From an uncultured Acetatifactor sp. (GTDB lineage: Bacteria > Bacillota > Clostridia > Lachnospirales > Lachnospiraceae): a stretch of 64,000 bases of DNA. A model generated the notes under the pieces. The model searched no databases and was not told the origin of the DNA. It saw only the letters and a list, made by a program, of their open reading frames with translations. Position 1 is the first letter of the stretch. Every line of letters starts with the position of its first letter. The stretch is from contig CAJUJU010000005.1 of NCBI GenBank assembly GCA_910586835.1, positions 32,884-96,883 on the forward strand, given 5' to 3'. Of this stretch, positions 27,336 through 34,612 are shown one piece after another. The translations under genes and the position numbers were made by a program.

Positions 27336-28649
27336 CTAATTATCAAACAAATGCTCCAGCAGTCCTACACTGGTCTCAAAATCCAGCTTTTCATCCACAT
27401 CCTGGCACAGGAATTCATTGACTGCGCCGATTTTGGAAATGGCATAGTCAATGTCCGGATTACTGCCGCTCTTGTAAGCGCCTATATTGATCAGATCCTC
27501 CGCCTCGCTGTAGGTGGCGAGTACTGTCTTCAGCCTGCTGGCCGCCTGCTTGTGCCCCTTTTCCGCAATCTGGCTCATGCATCGGGAAATGCTCTGCAGA
27601 ACGTCGATAGCCGGGTAATGGTTTTTGTGCCCCAGCTTTCTGTCAAGCATGATATGTCCGTCCAGAATACTTCTGGCAGTGTCGGTGATGGGCTCGTTGA
27701 AATCGTCGCCGTCCACCAGCACGGTATACAGTCCCGTGATGGACCCCTTCTCGGCTCTTCCTGCCCGCTCCAGAAGCTTCGGCATCTCCGAGTAAACACT
27801 GGGCGGATATCCCCTGCTCACCGGCGGTTCCCCGCTGGCTAAGCCGATCTCTCTCTGCGCCATGGAAAACCGGGTCAGAGAGTCCATCATCAAAAGCACA
27901 TCCCTGCCCTGATCCCGGAAATATTCCGCGATGGCGGTAGCCGTCTTGGCTGCCTTGTTTCTCTCCAGAGCCGGTCTGTCGGAGGTAGCCACTACCACCA
28001 CCGAGCGCTTCATGCCCTCTTCGCCCAGATCTCGCTCAATAAACTCCCGCACCTCACGGCCTCTCTCTCCGATCAGCGCGATGACATTGATATCCGCCTT
28101 TGTATTTCTGGCAAACATACCCATCAGTGTGGACTTGCCCACACCGGAACCGGCAAAAATACCGATTCGCTGTCCCTTGCCCACGGTGATCAGGCCGTCC
28201 ACTGCCTTCACACCCAGCGGAAGAACCGTGTCGATAATCTCACGGCTCATGGGATCCGGAGGCGGCGCCTCCACAGAGCAGGCCGTCCCCTCCACCACAG
28301 TGCCGTCTATGGGTCTTCCCAGCCCGTCCAGAGCCTTGCCCAGCAGCTGACTGCTGACCGTCACCTGAAGCGGACGACAGGTATTCTCCACCATACAGCC
28401 CAGACCGATGCCATCTGTGGAATCATAAGGCATGAGCAGCGTCTTCTTATCCTTGAAGCCAACCACCTCCGCCATAATGGGAGCGGCTTCCCCCGCGGGC
28501 AGAATCCTGCACACGTCCCCCAGTCTGGCTTCCGGTCCTGCGGACTCAATGGTAAGTCCCACCACATTGACCACCTTGCCGAGCCTGCGGAAAAAGCTCT
28601 CTTCTTTCAGTCTGTTATATTTTTCAATGTTAACGGAAACCGCCTGCAA
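27336..28649 (-). CDS. fliI: Flagellum-specific ATPase FliI
   Basis: 437 residues. It begins with TTG at 28649; GGAGG inside the end of fliH lies eight bases upstream, and no in-frame ATG is better placed. Walker A is at about 166-174 (AGSGVGKST), followed by IGERGREVREFIE and the Walker B segment DVLLMMDSLTRFSMAQREIGLA. It is the hexameric ATPase that feeds substrates to the export gate, regulated by FliH. All catalytic motifs are intact. Confidence 0.98.
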   Translation of the reverse strand: MQAVSVNIEKYNRLKEESFFRRLGKVVNVVGLTIESAGPEARLGDVCRILPAGEAAPIMAEVVGFKDKKTLLMPYDSTDGIGLGCMVENTCRPLQVTVSSQLLGKALDGLGRPIDGTVVEGTACSVEAPPPDPMSREIIDTVLPLGVKAVDGLITVGKGQRIGIFAGSGVGKSTLMGMFARNTKADINVIALIGERGREVREFIERDLGEEGMKRSVVVVATSDRPALERNKAAKTATAIAEYFRDQGRDVLLMMDSLTRFSMAQREIGLASGEPPVSRGYPPSVYSEMPKLLERAGRAEKGSITGLYTVLVDGDDFNEPITDTARSILDGHIMLDRKLGHKNHYPAIDVLQSISRCMSQIAEKGHKQAASRLKTVLATYSEAEDLINIGAYKSGSNPDIDYAISKIGAVNEFLCQDVDEKLDFETSVGLLEHLFDN

Positions 28650-28652
28650 ACG

Positions 28653-29504
28653 TCATTCCTCCCCGGACCAGGATAACAGCGTCAGCTTCTGTTTAAGCTC
28701 CGCGAGCTGTGTTCCAAGCCCGCAGTCAAAGATGCCGTTCTCCGTCTCTATCAGGCACTCGTTCTTTGCCAGTGTCAGATCCTCCACCGTCTCAATACTG
28801 CAGCCTGCGGAAACCGCTCCTGCCAGAAGCTGCTTCTTCTGCATGCTGACGTAAGGATAATCTTCCTTTGATACATGGATCAGGAACTCACGTCCGCCGT
28901 CCACCTTTTTCATGGTTGCCGAAATCAGATAGGTCAGAATATCCCGGTTGGACGACAGTTCCACCCGGAAAATCTGTTCGTAGATCCCCGTGATGGCCGC
29001 CACCAGCTGAGACTCCAGCCCATCCAGCTGGGACTGATAAAACTCTTCCAGCTGTCTTTCCTTCTCCTGATAGCTTTGCCGGAGCTTTTGTTCCTCTGCC
29101 TGGGCCTTTCTCAGTCCTTCCGCATAGCCCTGCTGCTTCGCCTCGGCCAGGATTCCTGCCTTCTCCTCCTCTGCCTGAGCATGAGCCTGATCGTTCAGCG
29201 CAGCCGCATCCTCCCTGGCCCGGGCGAGAATGGCTTCCGCATCCTCCCTGGCCTGATCCAGCATCTGTCTGATATCCTCCTGAGCCTTCAGCACATTGCC
29301 TCCGGCCTCGCCCATCTCATCCACGGATATCTCCTGGGCGTCCAGACCTGCCGCAAAGCCGTCGGAGTCTTCCACCCGCTGCTGTCTGGCACGCTCTTCC
29401 CGCCGGCGCTGAAGCAGCGCATTGACATCGATGACTCTCTTTTCATCCTCCTGAACCACAGTGGCAAACTGCTTCAACAAATTACTAGACAACGATCTCG
29501 TCAC
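28653..29504 (-). CDS. fliH: Flagellar assembly protein FliH
   Basis: Up to 283 residues. A long Glu/Gln/Ala-rich coiled coil (about 70-165) is followed by a C-terminal domain similar to the V/F-ATPase stator family (about 175-280). FliH restrains FliI and links it to the C ring. The start is uncertain: GTG 29504 has GGAG immediately before it, while TTG 29492 has GGAGG eleven bases upstream; both overlap the end of fliG (stop at 29485). Confidence 0.9.
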   Translation of the reverse strand: MTRSLSSNLLKQFATVVQEDEKRVIDVNALLQRRREERARQQRVEDSDGFAAGLDAQEISVDEMGEAGGNVLKAQEDIRQMLDQAREDAEAILARAREDAAALNDQAHAQAEEEKAGILAEAKQQGYAEGLRKAQAEEQKLRQSYQEKERQLEEFYQSQLDGLESQLVAAITGIYEQIFRVELSSNRDILTYLISATMKKVDGGREFLIHVSKEDYPYVSMQKKQLLAGAVSAGCSIETVEDLTLAKNECLIETENGIFDCGLGTQLAELKQKLTLLSWSGEE

Positions 29505-30501
29505 CTCCGCCTCTGGAGATTACAATCTCACCGGAATCCTCCAGTTTTCTGATGATATTTACAATCTTCTGCTGTGCTTCTTCCACATCCTTCATACGGA
29601 CAGGTCCCATAAACTCCATGTCTTCCTTGATCATAACCGCAAGACGCTTGGAAAGGTTGTTGAAGATCGCGGTCTGAACCTGCTCGTTGGCATTCTTCAG
29701 CGCCATCTCCAGATCACTGTTGTCCACGCTACGCAGCACCTGCTGAATCGCTCTGTCGTCCAGAAGCAGAATATCCTCGAACACGAACATTTTCTTTCTG
29801 ATCTCGTCTGCCAGCTCGGGTTCCTCGATCTCCAGAGTCTCCATGATATGGCGCTCCGTTCCCCGATCCACCGTATTCAGGATCTCCACCACAGCGTCCA
29901 CACCGCCGATGATGGTGTAATCCTGATTTACCAGACTTGCCAGCTTGGACTCCAGCACCTTCTCCACCTCCTTGATCACGTCGGGGCTGGTGCGATCCAT
30001 CACTGCGATACGTCTGGCCACATCCGCCTGTCTGTCCGGGGCAAGTGCCGAGATGATGAACGCTGCCTGTCCCGGCGACAGATAGGAAAGAATCAACGCA
30101 ATGGTCTGAGGGTGTTCGTCCTGAATGAAGTTGATGATCTGAGACGCATCGGTCTTTCGCACAAACTCGAAAGGCTTTACCTGCAGGGACGCCGTCAGCT
30201 TGCTGATGACATCCATCGCCTTCTCGGAGCCCACAGCCTTCTCCAGCAGATCCTTGGCGTAGTTGATACCGCCCTCTGCGATATACTGCTGCGCCAGACA
30301 GACCTCGTAAAACTCGTTGATGACCTCTTCCTTCTCCTGCGGCGTCACGCTTCTGGTATTTGCAATCTCCAGTGTCAGCTCCTCGATCTCCTCCTCCTTC
30401 AGGAATTTAAAGATCCCCGCGGACCGCTCGGGCCCCAGCGAGATCAACAGGATCGCCGCCTTTTGTATCCCCTTCAGGCCGTCTTCTTTTCCCTTTGCCA
30501 T
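29485..30501 (-). CDS. fliG: Flagellar motor switch protein FliG
   Basis: 338 residues, standard length. The middle-domain signature DEHPQTIALILSYLSP (about 128-143) and the C-terminal torque helix region (VDNSDLEMALKNANEQVQTAIFNNLSKR, about 255-285) with its charged residues are intact. FliG joins the MS ring to FliM and transmits stator force. The gene overlaps fliH by 8-20 bases, depending on the fliH start. Confidence 0.98.
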   Translation of the reverse strand: MAKGKEDGLKGIQKAAILLISLGPERSAGIFKFLKEEEIEELTLEIANTRSVTPQEKEEVINEFYEVCLAQQYIAEGGINYAKDLLEKAVGSEKAMDVISKLTASLQVKPFEFVRKTDASQIINFIQDEHPQTIALILSYLSPGQAAFIISALAPDRQADVARRIAVMDRTSPDVIKEVEKVLESKLASLVNQDYTIIGGVDAVVEILNTVDRGTERHIMETLEIEEPELADEIRKKMFVFEDILLLDDRAIQQVLRSVDNSDLEMALKNANEQVQTAIFNNLSKRLAVMIKEDMEFMGPVRMKDVEEAQQKIVNIIRKLEDSGEIVISRGGGDEIVV

Positions 30502-30523
30502 AATCTTTTACTCCCTCGCCCGT

Positions 30524-32128
30524 TTACTCCCAATCCTCGTTCAGCCAGTTTCTCAGCAGGCTGGCCGCCGCCTCGGGATTTTCATCCACAAATTTCTCTA
30601 TCAGCTTTCTGGTATCGGACTTTGTCTCCACATCAATGGTCTCCAGCATATCCTCAGGGTTGGACTGAAGCAGGGATTCCACGGAAAGCTCCTCCTCGTC
30701 CTGTACCTCCTTCTTAAAGTTCATGCTCCTGAGCACTACAAATGCCAAAAGCCCCAGGATCAGCACGATCATCACGATGCTCAGCACATCCGTGCCGGTG
30801 ACATTCATGCCCTCCTTATCATAGAAAAGAGGGGACTCATAAGCCAGGATCGTGATCCTGTCCGCACTGATGCCCGTGGCGTTTGCCGCCATCTGGTAAT
30901 ACTCCTGTTCCACCTCCAGCTTCACGTCCGCCCGGTTGGCTTCCTTGAATTCCTCCCAGCTCGTACCGTCCAGAAGCCCCTGGGCCCTGACACTCTCCTC
31001 ACGATACTCACGGAACCGGATCATGGCAATCGACAACGAGGAATCGTCGTATACAATCCCCCCCGCAGGCGTCACCTTGCTGGTGTTCTTCTCATTGACC
31101 AGATAGTCGCTGGAAGTCTCGTCCTGTGTGGACTCGCTGCTTCCAAAATCGGGATTCACATAGGTGTTCAGGTTCTCCCCGTCATTGGAATCCGTCCCGG
31201 GAATGCCGCCGCCTTCGTTGACGCTGCTGGATCCAAACACATCCTGATGGGCAAGAAAGCCCTCCGTTCTGTCGCCGTTCACATAATATTCCTTCACAGC
31301 CTCCTGGTATTCGGAAAAATCAAGCTCCAGATGACTGGATACCTCAATGCTGTCAAACTGCTTTGTCCCGTAAAGCACTTTTTTGAGCTGATTGGCCACC
31401 ATCGCCTGCGCCTGGTTCTGCAGCTCCTGCAGAGAGTTTGCCAGTCCGGCAGCCGAATAGTCGTCTCCCCCCGCAAAGAGCAGGTTGGACTCCTGATCTA
31501 TAATGGTGATATTTGCCGTGGTGGCATTTCCCAGAGATGCGGCTACACATCTGGCCAGCCCGGCAGCCTGGGATGAGGAAAGATTTCCGTCCAGCTCCAA
31601 AGTGATCCACGCGGAGGCTTCCTCCTGGCTCGCCGCCAGCGTGCCGTTCTGAGGCGGTATCGTCAAAACAACCCACGCCTCTTTCACGGATTCCTGTGCC
31701 TTCAGGGTCCGACGCAGCTGCTCCTGCAAATAGAGCTGCCACTGATTCTCCCGGTCGGAGGTGGTGGTAGACATGCTACTGTTTACGAAATCGCCGTACT
31801 TGAGCATATCGGAGACAATCCCCGCCGAGCCCAACGCCAGATTCGCCTGATAGAGCTGGTCGGTAACCACCTCAATGGTCAGCGCGTCATCCGATTCCCT
31901 GTGGGTGATCCCCGCGTCATCCAAAATAGACACCACCTCGGAGGACTCCGCCGTGTTTGCATAAGTGCCCAGCCTGGTATACTGGGGTCTGGAAATTGCA
32001 TATATCAGGATGGCAAAGGCAAAAATCACCACCGCCGCAATCGCAATGATGATCGTCTTCTGCCTGGCGGTGAATCGGTTCCACCACCCCTGTATCTTTG
32101 CCCATATTTCTTTCAGCTTGTCAGCCAT
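30524..32128 (-). CDS. fliF: Flagellar MS-ring protein FliF
   Basis: 534 residues. There are two membrane helices, about 25-46 and 440-462, flanking a large periplasm-side domain with YscJ-type ring-building motifs (residues 50-230, for example YLQEQLRRTLKAQESVKEAWVVLTIP). The cytoplasmic tail ends in the FliG-binding stretch (EAASLLRNWLNEDWE). It is the platform on which the motor and export gate assemble. Confidence 0.97.
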   Translation of the reverse strand: MADKLKEIWAKIQGWWNRFTARQKTIIIAIAAVVIFAFAILIYAISRPQYTRLGTYANTAESSEVVSILDDAGITHRESDDALTIEVVTDQLYQANLALGSAGIVSDMLKYGDFVNSSMSTTTSDRENQWQLYLQEQLRRTLKAQESVKEAWVVLTIPPQNGTLAASQEEASAWITLELDGNLSSSQAAGLARCVAASLGNATTANITIIDQESNLLFAGGDDYSAAGLANSLQELQNQAQAMVANQLKKVLYGTKQFDSIEVSSHLELDFSEYQEAVKEYYVNGDRTEGFLAHQDVFGSSSVNEGGGIPGTDSNDGENLNTYVNPDFGSSESTQDETSSDYLVNEKNTSKVTPAGGIVYDDSSLSIAMIRFREYREESVRAQGLLDGTSWEEFKEANRADVKLEVEQEYYQMAANATGISADRITILAYESPLFYDKEGMNVTGTDVLSIVMIVLILGLLAFVVLRSMNFKKEVQDEEELSVESLLQSNPEDMLETIDVETKSDTRKLIEKFVDENPEAAASLLRNWLNEDWE

Positions 32129-32162
32129 GGTACTTCTCCCCTACTTGGTTTCTACATTCCCG

Positions 32163-32492
32163 TCAGATCTGTATCTGCATGATTTCACGGTAAGACTCCA
32201 TCAGCTTGTCGCGGATCGCAACGGTATACTGCAAGGCAGAAGATGCCTTCTGAAGCGCAATGGTCAGATCATGTGAGTTCTCTGTCTCCCCCAGGGCAAA
32301 TCGGATCTCCTCATTCTCCATATCGGAGAGATAACTGTTCGTGGTCTTGATATTGTCAATGGCTGAATTCAGGAAGGCATCAAACAAGGTGCCGTCCGTC
32401 TTTTTGCTCTTTCTGTTGAGAATGTCTGTGGCTTCCGTCACAGACGATACGGCGTCCACCGGGGACATGCCATTAATCGAAGTGATGTTCAT
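32163..32492 (-). CDS. fliE: Flagellar MS-ring/rod junction protein FliE
   Basis: 109 residues, typical. The C-terminal family segment LTIALQKASSALQYTVAIRDKLMESYREIMQIQI is complete. FliE joins the MS ring to the rod and gates export of rod proteins. CAGGAGGAG lies before the ATG at 32492. Order flgB-flgC-fliE-fliF is the classic start of the fla/che operon. Confidence 0.96.
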   Translation of the reverse strand: MNITSINGMSPVDAVSSVTEATDILNRKSKKTDGTLFDAFLNSAIDNIKTTNSYLSDMENEEIRFALGETENSHDLTIALQKASSALQYTVAIRDKLMESYREIMQIQI

Positions 32493-32526
32493 CTATGTAC
32501 TCCTCCTGGAATTATCTGCACATGTG

Positions 32527-32976
32527 TTATCGGCCTATCTCAAGTCCCTGCAGCACCATTGACTTGCTGGCGTTGAATGCGGTGGAATTTGCCTCGTACG
32601 CTCTGCTGGCATCGATCATATTCGTCATTTCCGTGATGATATTTACATTGGGATAGGTCACATATCCATTCTCATCCGCGTCGGGATGCGAGGGATCATA
32701 AACCATGTTCATCTCCGTCTCATGATCCTCATAGACACCGCTGACCTTCACTCCCTGTCCCGAGTAGCCATGGCTGTACGCCGCCTTGCCCAGCACCCGG
32801 CTGAAAGCCGTCTGCCCGCCCTTCTCCTCGAAAGTGACTACCTTTCTGCGGTAAGGCGTACCGTCTGCCGTCCTGGTGGTGCTGGCATTCGCCACATTCT
32901 CCGAGATGACATCCATACGATACCTCTGTGCCGTCAGCCCGGACGCATTTATGTTAAATGCTGAAAACATGCTCAT
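32527..32976 (-). CDS. flgC: Flagellar basal-body rod protein FlgC
   Basis: 149 residues. N-terminal rod signature FNINASGLTAQRYRMDVISENVANASTT; C-terminal MTNMIDASRAYEANSTAFNASKSM. It is a proximal rod protein assembled with FlgB. The gene ends 34 bases before the fliE start. Confidence 0.97.
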   Translation of the reverse strand: MSMFSAFNINASGLTAQRYRMDVISENVANASTTRTADGTPYRRKVVTFEEKGGQTAFSRVLGKAAYSHGYSGQGVKVSGVYEDHETEMNMVYDPSHPDADENGYVTYPNVNIITEMTNMIDASRAYEANSTAFNASKSMVLQGLEIGR

Positions 32977-33025
32977 AATTTCTATTCTCCTTCTTCCGAA
33001 TTTATTCCTCTTTCCTTTTTACGCA

Positions 33026-33415
33026 CTACTTCATAACCGTCTGAAGATTGGTAAACTCCTGGTTGATACAGGTCAGAAGTCCCTGGTACTTCAGCTGGTT
33101 TTCCGCAAGCATGACGTTCTCGTTTTCAATATCCACATTATTTCCGTCCAGACGGTAGGAAAAACCGGAATAGTCCGTGAAGGTTCTGACTGAAAGATTC
33201 TTTGCCTTGGCATTGGTTACCTTGGAATCCATAGACTGATAGCGGTTATACCCCAGCGCCTTCTGAAGCACGGACTCAAATGCCACATCCTGCCTCTTAT
33301 AGCCGGGAGTATCCACATTCGTGATATTGTTGGATATGGCCTGATGGCGGATCCAGCTTGCGTCCGCTGCCTTATCCAGAATTCTGACATAGTCAAATAC
33401 ATTGGTTTGAATCAT
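33026..33415 (-). CDS. flgB: Flagellar basal-body rod protein FlgB
   Basis: 129 residues, first gene of the fla/che operon. N-terminal signature IRHQAISNNITNVDTPGYKRQDVAFE and a C-terminal ENVMLAENQLKYQGLLTCINQEF. AAGGGGG lies about seven bases before the ATG. An AT-only tract at 33446-33470 occupies the leader just upstream. Confidence 0.97.
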   Translation of the reverse strand: MIQTNVFDYVRILDKAADASWIRHQAISNNITNVDTPGYKRQDVAFESVLQKALGYNRYQSMDSKVTNAKAKNLSVRTFTDYSGFSYRLDGNNVDIENENVMLAENQLKYQGLLTCINQEFTNLQTVMK

Positions 33416-33486
33416 ATTTATACCCCCTTACCCGCCTGCACGGGCATAATATAATATATAATATTATATAAAAAACAGCTCCCCTC

Positions 33487-33503
33487 GTACGGTCAGACCG
33501 CAC
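33487..33503. promoter_or_regulatory. Operator-like inverted repeat at the start of the fla/che transcript
   Basis: The minus strand reads GTGCGGTCTGACCGTAC: two 8-base arms around one base, with one mismatch. It begins about 11 bases after the TATAAT at 33514-33519, so it would cover roughly +5 to +21 of the flagellar transcript. The one-base centre makes an RNA hairpin unlikely and a dimeric repressor site plausible. The binding protein is unknown. Confidence 0.5.
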
Positions 33504-33513
33504 ATTCCATTCT

Positions 33514-33541
33514 ATTATAATGGATTTTGGCAAAAACACAA
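33514..33541 (-). promoter_or_regulatory. Sigma-A promoter of the fla/che operon
   Basis: The minus strand has TTGTGT (33536-33541), a 16-base spacer and a perfect TATAAT (33514-33519), about 100 bases before flgB. It is the only good promoter in the 260-base gap between codY and flgB. The spacer contains ATTTTGGCAAAA, also found beyond the codY promoter. Confidence 0.75.
33524..33535. promoter_or_regulatory. ATTTTGGCAAAA motif, copy 1 (inside the fla/che promoter spacer)
   Basis: A 12-base near-palindrome that also occurs exactly within 34587-34600 near codY. It resembles a CodY box (AATTTTCWGAAAATT) but differs at the centre. An unrelated looser palindrome, AATTTATGCAAAATT, lies just upstream at 33555-33569. 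Confidence 0.4.
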
Positions 33542-33596
33542 TAGATTTTGTGTGAATTTATGCAAAATTACATTATATGGTATTCCGGAACAAAAC

Positions 33597-33630
33597 AAAG
33601 GGACTTATTATCAAGCTAATAAATCCCTTT
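33597..33630 (-). terminator. Rho-independent terminator of codY
   Basis: Arms AAAGGGACTTATTA (33597-33610) and TAATAAATCCCTTT (33617-33630) pair with a single imperfect position around a 6-base loop. On the minus strand the stem is followed by TTTGTTTTG. It lies 47 bases past the codY stop and insulates codY from the flagellar operon. Confidence 0.8.
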
Positions 33631-33676
33631 TCATACGGCCTTGGCCGTCCAAATCCATTTGAATATGAAATTACAG

Positions 33677-34465
33677 TCAGATCCGCTGATTCTGGCGTTT
33701 CAGCTCCTCTATCTCGTCAAACACCACATCGTTGAGCACTTTGATATAGGTCCCCTTCATGCCGGAGGATCTGGACTCAATGACCCCGGCGCTCTCAAAC
33801 TTTCTCAGCGCATTCACAATCACGGACCGGGTAATCCCCACTCTGTCCGCGATCTTGCTGGCAACCAGAATACCCTCCATGCCGCCCAGCTCGTCAAAAA
33901 TGTGAGTGATGGCCTCCATCTCGGAAAAGGAAAGCGTACTGATGGCAGACTTCACCACCGCGACCTTACGGCTCTCCTCCGCACTCTCCTCATTCACCGC
34001 ACGGAGCATTTCCAGGCCGACCACCGTGGAACCGTACTCGCAGAGTATGATATCGTCAATGTCATACTGTACGTCGCACTTATAGATAAACAGTGTCCCC
34101 AGCCGTTCGCCTGCTATCTCAATGGGTGTGATGATTGCCTGAAGCTTTCTGATATCAGAACTTTCAAAGCCCAGGGTCTCCAGGTTCACATTCTCCTTTG
34201 TGGAAAGTACCCCCAGAAGCCTCTCGTTCAGCATATTGTCTATAAACCCGCCTACGTTCTCGTCGATCAGCTCTGTGATAGACTGGATCCCCTCGGATTT
34301 GCCGATGCCCAGCACCTTTCCCTTTCTGCTGATCACCAGTACGTTGGAACACAAAATCTCACGCATCACCTTGCAGATATCGTTGAATACTACCTTGCTG
34401 GAATTATTATTGTGCAACAACTTACCGATTTTTCTGGTTTTATCCAAAAGCTGTACACTGCTCAT
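33677..34465 (-). CDS. codY: Global transcriptional regulator CodY
   Basis: 262 residues from ATG 34465, chosen because GGAGG lies six bases upstream and the family begins MSSVQLLDKTRKIGKLL. An N-terminal GAF domain (about 1-155) senses branched-chain amino acids; the C-terminal winged helix (about 195-260) has the DNA-reading motif SKIADRVGITRSVIVNALRKFESAG. CodY also responds to GTP and represses many genes in rich medium, including flagellar genes in Bacillus. It sits directly before flgB here, as in B. subtilis, but with its own promoter and terminator. Confidence 0.97.
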   Translation of the reverse strand: MSSVQLLDKTRKIGKLLHNNNSSKVVFNDICKVMREILCSNVLVISRKGKVLGIGKSEGIQSITELIDENVGGFIDNMLNERLLGVLSTKENVNLETLGFESSDIRKLQAIITPIEIAGERLGTLFIYKCDVQYDIDDIILCEYGSTVVGLEMLRAVNEESAEESRKVAVVKSAISTLSFSEMEAITHIFDELGGMEGILVASKIADRVGITRSVIVNALRKFESAGVIESRSSGMKGTYIKVLNDVVFDEIEELKRQNQRI

Positions 34466-34512
34466 ACCAAACCTCCGTCCTCCATCTGCCTGCATACGGA
34501 AACCATGGTGTC

Positions 34513-34541
34513 ATTGTATCACATAAATAGACTGTTTACAA
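34513..34541 (-). promoter_or_regulatory. Sigma-A promoter of codY
   Basis: TTGTAA (34536-34541), a 17-base spacer and TACAAT (34513-34518) on the minus strand, about 45 bases before the codY start. Good match with ideal spacing. Confidence 0.75.
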
Positions 34542-34586
34542 TGCCGAATCCATGGAAATTTTCCGTTTTTTTGAGATTTGTAAGAC

Positions 34587-34600
34587 AATTTTGGCAAAAT
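34587..34600. promoter_or_regulatory. ATTTTGGCAAAA motif, copy 2 (upstream of the codY promoter)
   Basis: AATTTTGGCAAAAT lies 46 bases upstream of the codY -35 box and 13 bases past the topA stop. It shares 12 identical bases with the site in the fla/che promoter. It keeps the outer halves of the CodY box but not its centre. Candidate autoregulatory site. Confidence 0.4.
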
Positions 34601-34612
34601 ACAGCAATTCAC

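Noticed and set aside
32527..32534. GCCGATAA on the minus strand, a sigma-28 -10 box before fliE
   Set aside because: It is the end of flgC (Gly-Arg-stop), and no TAAA lies about 15 bases upstream.
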